A DNA stretch of 64,000 nt from Maribellus maritimus (GTDB lineage Bacteria > Bacteroidota > Bacteroidia > Bacteroidales > Prolixibacteraceae), in NCBI RefSeq assembly GCF_022267315.1, contig NZ_JAIKLE010000018.1:1-64000 (forward strand). The letters run 5' to 3'. Each line of letters starts with the position of its first letter. Within the stretch, counting starts at the first letter, position 1. Shown here piece after piece: positions 9,434 through 17,254 of this stretch. The notes under the pieces were generated by a model that worked only from the letters and a program-made list of their open reading frames with translations, did no database searches and was not told the DNA's origin. The translations under genes and the position numbers were made by a program.

Positions 9434-10783
9434 ATGTATTCAAAACAAATATTTTTTTTAACTGTAGCAGTGATTCTTATTTCCTGCAACAGCTCTCAAA
9501 AACAAATTCTTCCTGCAAAATCCCACCTCGAATGGTCAGATGCTGAAATAGGTGCGTTATTTCACCTCGACGTTCAGGTATTTGAGCCGGAATATAAATG
9601 GCGTGAAACCAGAGATTATCAACCCGATCCGTCGGTATTTAATCCAAAACAACTCAATACGGATCAATGGATAAAAGCGGCTAAATCTGCCGGAGCAACC
9701 TATGCAGTGCTGGTAGCCAAATATTGCAGTGGTTTTAGTCTTTGGCCAACAAAAGCTCACGAATATAGTGTAAAAAATTCACCCTGGAAGAACGGAGAAG
9801 GCGACGTTGTAAAAGATTTTATCGCCTCCTGCAAAGAATATGGGGTGAAGCCGGGGATTTACGCCAGCGCTTCTGCAAATGCTTATTGTCATGTCGACAA
9901 TCCGGGCCTGGTTTTGTCCGGCGATTCAGATGAGCAAAAAAAGTATAACCAAATTGTAAAAGCACAACTCACCGAACTTTGGACGCAATACGGAGATTTA
10001 TTTGAAATATGGTTTGATGGCGGTGTTTTACCTCCGGACAAAGGAGGGATTGAGATGCTTTCATTGCTGGAAAAATACCAGCCCAATGCCATTGCCTTTC
10101 AGGGGCCCTATGGTTTTGCCAACAATATACGCTGGGTCGGGAATGAAAATGGCGTGGCTCCCTATCCCTGCTGGGCAAGGGCCGACTCCACCACATCAGC
10201 TACCGGATTGATTCAAATAAAAGGACTAAATGGCAACCCCGATGGCGCGTTTTGGTGTCCGGGAGAAGCAGATTTTCCGTTGCGGGAAAATGCGTTTCAG
10301 GGAGGCTGGTTCTGGCACAAAGGGGAAGACTCTACGTTAAGGAGTGTAAATGATTTAATGGACCGCTATATTCAATCGGTAGGAAGAAATACCAACATGT
10401 TACTTGGTATAGTAGTTGATGACAGAGGGCTCGTTCCGGATGCTGACGTTACAAGGCTGGCAGAATTTGGAAACGAATTAAAGAGCCAGTTTGCGGAGTC
10501 ACTGGGGAGTACCGGGGGAAAAGGAAACATTTTTACTGTAAATTTTCCATCGCCGCAAAAATTAAACTATGTGGTAATAGAAGAAGACATATCGAAGGGA
10601 GAACGAATCAGAGACTATAAACTTTTTGTGAAACAAGAAGAGAATTGGAAACAAATAAGTGAGGGGAGTTGTATCGGACACAAACGAATTGAAAAAATAC
10701 CAAACCTGATTACAACCGGGATTAAGTTCGAAATTACTCGTGCCTCCGGAACACCGTTAATAAAAGAAATAAACTGTTACTAA
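9434..10783 (+). CDS. GH29 alpha-L-fucosidase (lipoprotein)
   Basis: This 449-residue secreted enzyme has a signal ending in LISC (Cys18). The catalytic TIM barrel occupies about 30-345, with the start motif WSDAEIGALFHLDVQVFEP and the GH29 core YGDLFEIWFDGG, in which Asp195 is the expected nucleophile. A C-terminal beta-rich region (about 350-449) resembles the discoidin-like domain of bacterial fucosidases. It removes terminal alpha-L-fucose. It is divergent from the ECF sigma gene with 158 bp between the start codons, which ties it to the sulfatase/SusCD locus and points to a fucosylated, sulfated glycan. That substrate is inferred. Confidence 0.92.
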   Translation: MYSKQIFFLTVAVILISCNSSQKQILPAKSHLEWSDAEIGALFHLDVQVFEPEYKWRETRDYQPDPSVFNPKQLNTDQWIKAAKSAGATYAVLVAKYCSGFSLWPTKAHEYSVKNSPWKNGEGDVVKDFIASCKEYGVKPGIYASASANAYCHVDNPGLVLSGDSDEQKKYNQIVKAQLTELWTQYGDLFEIWFDGGVLPPDKGGIEMLSLLEKYQPNAIAFQGPYGFANNIRWVGNENGVAPYPCWARADSTTSATGLIQIKGLNGNPDGAFWCPGEADFPLRENAFQGGWFWHKGEDSTLRSVNDLMDRYIQSVGRNTNMLLGIVVDDRGLVPDADVTRLAEFGNELKSQFAESLGSTGGKGNIFTVNFPSPQKLNYVVIEEDISKGERIRDYKLFVKQEENWKQISEGSCIGHKRIEKIPNLITTGIKFEITRASGTPLIKEINCY

Positions 10784-10873
10784 AAATCTTTTGCAGAACC
10801 TGGCGTTAATTAAGTTGATTACAACTCATCACTTGTAAAAAAAACACAAAATGTAGTTTTAATTGCCATTTTC

Positions 10874-10881
10874 TACCTTTG
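10874..10881 (+). promoter_or_regulatory. Candidate -7 promoter element of the GT/SpoIID/AmpG operon
   Basis: TACCTTTG is an exact match to the Bacteroidetes TAnnTTTG -7 box and lies 25 bp before the ATG at 10907. No clear -33 TTTG lies 19-21 bp upstream. Confidence 0.4.
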
Positions 10882-10906
10882 TTAAAATTCAATTTTGAAC
10901 TTTCGA

Positions 10907-12370
10907 ATGAATCAAAAAACAGACATATTTCTTGCGTTTTGCGGAACAACAGAAACGCAAAAACTGGTTTCAGAATTTCGTGCAATTAAAGAAGTGAAAC
11001 AAATTTTTATAGTTGCGCCGGAGGCTGTTCAGATTCAGGATGCTGAAACTTTGGTAAGCAGCACGCCTTTGTCAACCTCGTTTATAAAACAAATGGCACA
11101 AAAAAGTAAAGCTGAATTTGCTTTTATTGCCTTGCAAAACACTCCGCTTGAAATCGGGCAATTTTCTTTGGAACGACTTATAAATATTGCTAAAAATACG
11201 GAAGCCGCAATGGTTTATTCCGATTATACGGAAATAATAAATGGTGAGCGGATAAACCACCCTGTTATTGATTACCAGGAAGGAAGCTTGCGCGATGACT
11301 TCAATTTTGGCCCGGTGCAGTTTTATCGTTCCAATGTATTAAAAAGTTTTGCGGAAGACGAATTTTCTATGGCCGGATATTACGCGTTTCGGTTGCACGC
11401 ATCGCGTTTCGGTGAATTGATTCGAATTCCTGAATTTCTTTTCACCATGGTTGAAACCGACACCCGTAAATCGGGCGAAAAACAGTTTGACTATGTGAGC
11501 AACCTTGCCCGTGAAAAACAAATTGAAATGGAAAAAGCCTGCACCAGCCATTTAATAAAGACAGGTGCTTTTCTTCAGCCTCCGTTTAAAAAAATTGATT
11601 TCTCGGAAGAAAATTTCCCGGTAGAAGCCTCTGTCGTAATTCCGGTAAGAAACCGCATAAAAACAATAAAAGATGCTGTTAATTCAGTATTGCAGCAAAA
11701 AACAAATTTCAAATTTAACCTCATCGTTGTGGATAACTACTCCACTGACGGAACCACAGAAATTCTTGCCGGGTTTGCCAAAGCCGGAGAACTATTTCAC
11801 CTTGTTCCTGAACGTAAGGATTTGGGAATCGGCGGGTGCTGGAACGAAGCGATTTTTAATAAAAACTGCGGACAGTTTGCCATTCAACTTGATAGCGACG
11901 ATTTATACAATTCTGAAAATACACTTCAAAAAATTGTCGATCAGTTTTACGAGGACAAATGTGCCATGGTAATTGGTTCGTACCAAATGACAAATTTTGC
12001 GTTGGAAGAAATTCCTCCCGGAATTATCGATCATAAAGAATGGACACCCGAAAACGGGCCAAACAACGCACTTCGAATTAACGGACTCGGCGCACCGCGG
12101 GCATTTTACACGCCGGTGCTGCGAAAAATAAAAGTTCCGAATGTGAGCTACGGAGAAGATTACGCCGTCGGGCTTGCCATTTCACGCGAATATAAAATCG
12201 GGCGGATTTATGAACCGCTTTATTTGTGCCGACGCTGGGAAGACAACACCGACTCATCATTGGATATCAACAAACTAAATATGCACAATTTATACAAAGA
12301 TCGAATTAGAACAATTGAACTGAAAACGAGGTTAAGACAGTTAGGCAATCGCAGTAATAGTAGGCAGTAA
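10907..12370 (+). CDS. Family 2 glycosyltransferase with an extra N-terminal domain
   Basis: The ATG at 10907 (487 residues) is preferred over an in-frame TTG at 10895. The first ~235 residues are a nucleotide-sugar-transferase-like half (AAMVYSDYTEI). A GT-A domain follows at about 238-440, starting EASVVIPVRNRIKTIKDAV, with the metal-binding D329-S-D-D motif (IQLDSDDLY). There is no signal peptide or membrane segment, so it acts in the cytoplasm on a nucleotide-sugar donor. It is the first gene of a four-gene plus-strand operon with a GalT-like enzyme, a SpoIID protein and an AmpG-like permease. The acceptor is unknown. Confidence 0.88.
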   Translation: MNQKTDIFLAFCGTTETQKLVSEFRAIKEVKQIFIVAPEAVQIQDAETLVSSTPLSTSFIKQMAQKSKAEFAFIALQNTPLEIGQFSLERLINIAKNTEAAMVYSDYTEIINGERINHPVIDYQEGSLRDDFNFGPVQFYRSNVLKSFAEDEFSMAGYYAFRLHASRFGELIRIPEFLFTMVETDTRKSGEKQFDYVSNLAREKQIEMEKACTSHLIKTGAFLQPPFKKIDFSEENFPVEASVVIPVRNRIKTIKDAVNSVLQQKTNFKFNLIVVDNYSTDGTTEILAGFAKAGELFHLVPERKDLGIGGCWNEAIFNKNCGQFAIQLDSDDLYNSENTLQKIVDQFYEDKCAMVIGSYQMTNFALEEIPPGIIDHKEWTPENGPNNALRINGLGAPRAFYTPVLRKIKVPNVSYGEDYAVGLAISREYKIGRIYEPLYLCRRWEDNTDSSLDINKLNMHNLYKDRIRTIELKTRLRQLGNRSNSRQ

Positions 12371-12394
12371 AAATATATTCACCGAAATAAAATT

Positions 12395-13393
12395 GTGTTG
12401 GAAAATAGAATTATTCCACAAGAAGAACTCTCGAAATTTGGCTCTGTTCAAAGTATCAACGAACAGGCAAAGTCACTTATAGAACAGCAAAGATTAACCT
12501 GGGAAGTGGCTGCAAAAAACTTTGGCGCTTTGGCAACTATTCAAACCAAAGATTTTGATTTTGGACACTTTAAAATCACTGCTCAGTTTAATACGGAACG
12601 AATTCGCTCTTCGGCTGCAGAAACCGATGCAAAAAGTATTGCCGGGCGCACATGTTTTCTTTGTTTGAAAAATCTGCAACAAAAACAAAAGGGAATTCTT
12701 TTTCAAAATAAATACCTGATTTTAACAAATCCCTATCCGATTTTTCCCAAACATTTAACAATTTCAAACCGGGAACATATTCCGCAACAAATTCTGTCTC
12801 ATTTGTCCGATATGTTGCAATTGAGTAAAAACTTGCCCGACTTCACCGTTTTTTATAACGGCCCGAAATGCGGCGCTTCTGCTCCCGACCATTTTCATTT
12901 TCAGTCAGGAAGCACAAATGTTATGCGCGTGGAAAAAGAATTTGATGAACTTGAAAAAAATCATTCGCAAATTCTCCTTCAAACCAACGATATCAAAATA
13001 GTTGCCATCGAAAATTATCTTCGGCGGTTTATCGCCATCGTCGCCTCAAAAAAAGAGTTGCTTGAAGAAAAATTTAAACAGATTTTCGATTTACTCGACA
13101 TAAAAAACGGAGAAGAACCAATGATGAATGTGCTTTGTAATTATACTAAAAATCAGTGGAGAGTTATTATTTTTCCGAGAGAAAAACAACGGCCATCCCA
13201 CTTTTTCAGAGACGATGAGCAAAAAATTGTTGTAGGACCGGCATCGGTTGAGATGGGAGGAATTTTGGTTTTACCCCGCGAGGAAGATTTTAAAAAAATT
13301 ACGAAAAAAGAAATAGAAGAAATCTACTCGGAAGTGAGCATTTCGAAAGAAAAATTTAGTCCGGTCATAAAAAAAATAAGCAGACTGAAATAG
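12395..13393 (+). CDS. DUF4922 protein of the GalT/Ap4A-phosphorylase (HIT) superfamily
   Basis: This 332-residue cytoplasmic protein starts with GTG (a TTG follows directly). A Cys87-x-x-Cys90 pair resembles the zinc site of GalT-type enzymes. NPYPIFPKHLTISNREHIPQQ matches the substrate-loop pattern of Ap4A phosphorylases. The active-site motif H166-F-H168-F-Q170 is the HxHxQ in which the second His forms the nucleotidyl-enzyme intermediate. A second half (about 215-320) has the duplicated-fold tail. It should transfer or phosphorolyse a nucleotidyl group, for instance on a sugar phosphate or dinucleotide, but the substrate is not known. It lies 24 bp after the glycosyltransferase and 1 bp before the SpoIID frame. 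Confidence 0.85.
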   Translation: MLENRIIPQEELSKFGSVQSINEQAKSLIEQQRLTWEVAAKNFGALATIQTKDFDFGHFKITAQFNTERIRSSAAETDAKSIAGRTCFLCLKNLQQKQKGILFQNKYLILTNPYPIFPKHLTISNREHIPQQILSHLSDMLQLSKNLPDFTVFYNGPKCGASAPDHFHFQSGSTNVMRVEKEFDELEKNHSQILLQTNDIKIVAIENYLRRFIAIVASKKELLEEKFKQIFDLLDIKNGEEPMMNVLCNYTKNQWRVIIFPREKQRPSHFFRDDEQKIVVGPASVEMGGILVLPREEDFKKITKKEIEEIYSEVSISKEKFSPVIKKISRLK

Positions 13394-13412
13394 CGTGCAA
13401 AAATCCTTTACG

Positions 13413-14756
13413 ATGAAAAATCAACCTAAAATTGAAGTTGGAATAATTGCCTGTGAAGAACTACAATTTGCACTTTCAGGGCAATTCTCAAACAAAAATT
13501 CTGAATTCAGCGGAACATTTAAAGCTGGTGTAAAAAATGGCCAAGTTGTACTTTCCCAAAATTCAAAAGAAACAGAAATAACAAACGAATTTATATTTCA
13601 GCCTACAAACAACGATTCGTTTTTTGAATTAAATAATGTAATCATTGGCGTAAATTTTCACTGGGAACAAAAAGAAAACCAGCAATTTAAAGGAAGCTTA
13701 AAATTAATTCCGGAACACGAAAAAGTGCGGGCGATAAACATCATCGATTTGGAAGAGTACCTGAAAAGTGTGATTTCGTCGGAAATGAGCGCCACCAGTT
13801 CACCCGATTTGCTAAAAGCGCACGCTGTAATTTCGCGAAGCTGGCTGCTGGCGCAAATTGAAAAAACGAAGTCGCTGCAGGCTGGCGGCGGCTTGTATCA
13901 AACATCGCATGAAACAGAGGTTGAAATCGTTCGTTGGTATGATCGAGAAGATCACCACAATTTTGATGTGTGTGCCGACGACCACTGTCAGCGTTACCAG
14001 GGAATCACAAAAATTCACTCCGAAAAAGCTTTAAAAGCCGTGAAAGCCACCAGCGGCGAAGTACTCGTTTACGACAATAAAATTTGCGATGCGCGCTTTT
14101 CAAAATGTTGCGGCGGTGTGGCCGAAAGTTTTGAAAATGTTTGGGAACCGGTGCCGCACCCGTATTTAATAAAAGTGGTTGACAACAAAGAAAGCCCCCG
14201 CAATTTCAATCTTAATCTGGAAGATGAAAGCAATGCCGTAAAGTGGATTCTTAACAATCCGCCGGCATTCTGTAATACCATTGATAAAAAAGTTTTGTCG
14301 CAGGTTTTGCCCGATTTTGACCAGGCCACTACCGATTTTTACCGTTGGAAAGTGGAATACACTCAAAAAGAAATTTCAGAATTAATAAAAAAGCGTTCGG
14401 GAATCGATTTTGGCAAAATAATAAAACTGGAGCCCGTTAAACGTGGTGTTTCAGGCAGATTAATCAAACTAAAAATACGCGGAACAAAAAATACGCTCAC
14501 CGTTGGCAAAGAACTGGAAATCAGAAAATGGTTATCGGAATCGCATCTTTACAGCGCTGCATTTGTAGTAGATCATTTGGATGTTGAAGAGGGAATTCCG
14601 CAGAAAATTGTGTTAAGCGGAGCAGGTTGGGGACACGGAGTTGGCCTTTGCCAGATTGGAGCTGCAGTAATGGGTGAACAAGGCTACTCGTACAAAAAAA
14701 TATTAAATCATTACTTTAGGAGTGCCAAAATAAAAAAACTATATCAGGATGGCTAA
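13413..14756 (+). CDS. SpoIID/LytB-domain protein without signal peptide
   Basis: The ATG at 13413 gives 447 residues; a GTG at 13395 is possible. The SpoIID core begins at about 110 with NIIDLEEYLKSVISSEMSATSS, where Glu124 matches the catalytic Glu of SpoIID lytic transglycosylases, followed by LLKAHAVISRSW. The closing motif GWGHGVGLCQIGA plus a HYF segment is at about 405-440. Cys pairs in the middle (CADDHCQRY and FSKCCGG) are unusual for a secreted family member. No hydrophobic N-terminal segment is present, so the protein looks cytoplasmic. Known SpoIID proteins cleave peptide-free peptidoglycan glycan strands outside the membrane. The stop overlaps the AmpG-like start by 8 bp. Confidence 0.9.
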   Translation: MKNQPKIEVGIIACEELQFALSGQFSNKNSEFSGTFKAGVKNGQVVLSQNSKETEITNEFIFQPTNNDSFFELNNVIIGVNFHWEQKENQQFKGSLKLIPEHEKVRAINIIDLEEYLKSVISSEMSATSSPDLLKAHAVISRSWLLAQIEKTKSLQAGGGLYQTSHETEVEIVRWYDREDHHNFDVCADDHCQRYQGITKIHSEKALKAVKATSGEVLVYDNKICDARFSKCCGGVAESFENVWEPVPHPYLIKVVDNKESPRNFNLNLEDESNAVKWILNNPPAFCNTIDKKVLSQVLPDFDQATTDFYRWKVEYTQKEISELIKKRSGIDFGKIIKLEPVKRGVSGRLIKLKIRGTKNTLTVGKELEIRKWLSESHLYSAAFVVDHLDVEEGIPQKIVLSGAGWGHGVGLCQIGAAVMGEQGYSYKKILNHYFRSAKIKKLYQDG

Positions 14757-16035
14757 ACAAACAACTCGAAATCCATGGGCGTGGATACCAACACTTTATT
14801 TTGCAGAAGGGTCGCCTTATGTACTGGTAATGACGGTGTCGGTAATAATGTATAAACGGTTGGAAATTTCCAATACCGATATTGCACTTTATACAAGTTG
14901 GCTCTATTTACCGTGGGTTATCAAACCACTTTGGAGCCCAATTGTAGATATTTTGAAAACCAAACGCTACTGGATTGTGGCAATGCAACTTATTATTGGC
15001 GGCGCACTGGCCGGTGTTGCTTTTACAATTCCGGCCGGAAACTTTTTTCAGTATACACTCGCATTTTTCTGGTTACTTGCGTTTAGTTCTGCCACTCACG
15101 ATATTGCCGCCGACGGTTTTTATATGCTCGGTCTTACCAAACACGACCAGGCTTTTTTTATCGGAATAAGAAACACTTTTTACCGGATTGCAATGCTGGC
15201 AGGTCAGGGTTTGTTTGTAATATTAGCCGGGCAAATGGAAAAAATTACCAGTGATATCCAACGGGCGTGGAGCCTTACATTTTTTGTAATTGCAGCTTTG
15301 TTTATGCTCTTTTTTGTTTGGCACCTGTTTATTCTTCCCTATCCTGCCAGCGATTCTAAACGTCAGGCAAAATCGCTTCAACAAGTTTTTTCCGGTTTTG
15401 GCGAAACTTTTATCTCCTTTTTTAAAAAAGAAGGAATTGTATTATCCATTATTTTTATTTTAATCTTCCGCCTGGGAGAAGCACAATTGGTAAAGCTTGC
15501 ATCTCCCTTTTTACTTGACAATCCTGATGTTGGCGGACTTGGTCTAAGCACCAGTAACATTGGTTTTATATACGGAACAGCAGGAATGATCGCGTTAACA
15601 CTTGGCGGAATTCTTGGCGGGATTGTAGTTTCCCGGCAAGGTTTAAAAAAATGGATGCTGCCCATGGTTTTTGCGATGAACCTACCCAACCTTGTTTATG
15701 TTTTTCTTGCTTTTATTCAACCTCAGAATTTATGGATAGTAACCGGTTCTGTCGTTATTGAACAATTTGGCTATGGTTTTGGATTTACAGCTTTTATGTT
15801 ATATCTGATATACATTTCAGATGGAAAACATAAAACTGCGCACTACGCCCTTTGTACCGGTTTTATGGCTTTGGGAATGATGCTTCCCGGAATGATTAGC
15901 GGCTGGATTGAAGAATTGATCGGCTATAAATACTTTTTCATTTGGGTGATAATATGCACACTTCCCGGATTTATAATTGTTAACTATTTGAAATACGATC
16001 CGAAATTTGGAATGAAAGAAAAAGATAATAGGTAG
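14749..16035 (+). CDS. AmpG-like MFS permease
   Basis: This 428-residue polytopic protein has about 12 transmembrane helices. The AmpG signatures are visible: LPWVIKPLWSPIVDIL in the early loop and FSSATHDIAADGFYMLGL, equivalent to the SASQDI motif of E. coli AmpG. AmpG proteins import GlcNAc-anhydroMurNAc (peptides) for cell-wall recycling, and distant relatives carry other cargo such as acetyl-CoA. It is translationally coupled to the SpoIID gene (8-bp overlap), which supports a role in moving a glycan product handled by the operon. Substrate specificity is inferred only. Confidence 0.88.
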   Translation: MAKQTTRNPWAWIPTLYFAEGSPYVLVMTVSVIMYKRLEISNTDIALYTSWLYLPWVIKPLWSPIVDILKTKRYWIVAMQLIIGGALAGVAFTIPAGNFFQYTLAFFWLLAFSSATHDIAADGFYMLGLTKHDQAFFIGIRNTFYRIAMLAGQGLFVILAGQMEKITSDIQRAWSLTFFVIAALFMLFFVWHLFILPYPASDSKRQAKSLQQVFSGFGETFISFFKKEGIVLSIIFILIFRLGEAQLVKLASPFLLDNPDVGGLGLSTSNIGFIYGTAGMIALTLGGILGGIVVSRQGLKKWMLPMVFAMNLPNLVYVFLAFIQPQNLWIVTGSVVIEQFGYGFGFTAFMLYLIYISDGKHKTAHYALCTGFMALGMMLPGMISGWIEELIGYKYFFIWVIICTLPGFIIVNYLKYDPKFGMKEKDNR

Positions 16036-16050
16036 CATCAGAACTTCGCT

Positions 16051-16449
16051 TCAATTGGGGACCAAAGCTGAGAATGGAATATAGGGAATATTGCGTAAAA
16101 CCCAGAACAGCACAATAACAATCAAAATAATCCAGGGAGTTTGTTTGAGGTAAAGAATGTTGGGTAATTTCCAATTCAAACTTTTATTAAGTATGGGATG
16201 GGAATAATGATAAACAACCAGCAAAACCGCCGGTAAAAAAAGCACATTATTTCGGACAACACCGGCAAAATCCAAATGAAGCATGCTGTGTATGGCTCTT
16301 TGCGACCCGCAGCCCGGGCAATAATATCCGGTCAACGAATGAAAAACACATCGGGGGAAAAGCGCATTCTCAGTCGGATCTAAAACAAAAAACAGGACTG
16401 CTAATCCTATAAACAGAATCAGCAGCCCTGTTCGTAAAAATATCCTCAT
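16051..16449 (-). CDS. DUF2752 membrane protein
   Basis: The protein has 132 residues and three hydrophobic segments (about 5-25, 70-90 and 108-127). The DUF2752 hallmark TGYYCPGCGSQRAIHSMLHLDF sits at about 42-63. Its function is unknown. It starts 1 bp after the CD225 gene stop, so the two form a small minus-strand operon that converges on the AmpG-like gene with only 15 bp between stops. Confidence 0.88.
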   Translation of the reverse strand: MRIFLRTGLLILFIGLAVLFFVLDPTENALFPRCVFHSLTGYYCPGCGSQRAIHSMLHLDFAGVVRNNVLFLPAVLLVVYHYSHPILNKSLNWKLPNILYLKQTPWIILIVIVLFWVLRNIPYIPFSALVPN

Positions 16450-16450
16450 C

Positions 16451-16744
16451 CTAAAAATCGAAAAGTCCTAAAAATCCGCCAACAACAACACCAAGTATGG
16501 CTAAAACAAACCAAATAACAGCTCCCAGAATTGCCGCACCAAACGAAACCCATGCCCAGGTCTTCGCTTTCCTACTCGAATTTTGAGCTCCGGCATAATC
16601 ACCTGCCATCCATTTAGAGTTAACCTGGGCAGCATAAATTATAGATACAATACCCAAGGGCAGGCAACATAAAACTGTTGTCAAAATAGCCCAAACCAAA
16701 TAGTTGGCAGGAGGTGTCTGGAAATCTTCTTGTTGACTATTCAT
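16451..16744 (-). CDS. CD225/dispanin-family small membrane protein
   Basis: This 97-residue protein has two hydrophobic segments (about 15-37 and 64-93) joined by the CD225 loop AAQVNSKWMAGDYAGAQNSSRKAKTWAW. LTTVLCCLPLGIVSIIYA is the typical first half with its Cys pair. Bacterial members have no defined role. It is followed directly by the DUF2752 gene, a common pairing of small membrane proteins. Confidence 0.88.
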   Translation of the reverse strand: MNSQQEDFQTPPANYLVWAILTTVLCCLPLGIVSIIYAAQVNSKWMAGDYAGAQNSSRKAKTWAWVSFGAAILGAVIWFVLAILGVVVGGFLGLFDF

Positions 16745-17254
16745 TTTAATACCGTATTAAATTTATTTTCAAATTAGATTATCTTATATCATTTGACTAT
16801 AACAAATTTAAGCTTTGGAACTTAAAATAAAATCAAATCGTCAAAATATCTTGAACTGGTTAACTTTTTTTATTTTATTATTAAGCCACTATGGTACACT
16901 AAAGTCTGTATAATTAAAAGGCGGATGATTCTTTCTTCCAAAGATTTTAAGTTTTGTTATTTAACCTCTGGCAAGAGTGTTCTTTCATTATTCTATCCAA
17001 CTAAAAATCAGTAAAATAAAGAGACAAAACGACCAAAACTCTTATTCAAAATGAATCATTTGTACTTCCTTTCTATTTGAAAATCACTATTGTCTCACAA
17101 TCAACACCCCTTTGCTACAGCATGCAAATTAAGTGTCAAATTCCCCCTTTAACATTTTATTAACAATTTCACAATTAAACTCACAAAAGAGTATTTTGTC
17201 TTAATACTATAAATAAACATTTAGGAAAAGCAGAAAAATTCAAAAAACTAAAAA
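16745..17254. other. 510-bp AT-rich intergenic region upstream of the beta-barrel receptor
   Basis: No convincing ORF is present. It contains two TTAAC boxes 11 bp apart (17149 and 17160) and, nearer the receptor gene, the inverted repeat ACAAAA-GAGTA-TTTTGT (17183-17199), so it is most likely a regulatory leader serving two divergent transcripts. No exact TTTG/TAnnTTTG promoter pair was found. Confidence 0.5.
17183..17199. promoter_or_regulatory. Palindrome upstream of beta-barrel receptor
   Basis: ACAAAA and TTTTGT arms flank a 5-nt centre, 56 bp before the start codon. The two TTAAC boxes at 17149 and 17160 lie just upstream. It is a possible operator, with no regulator assigned. Confidence 0.3.
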
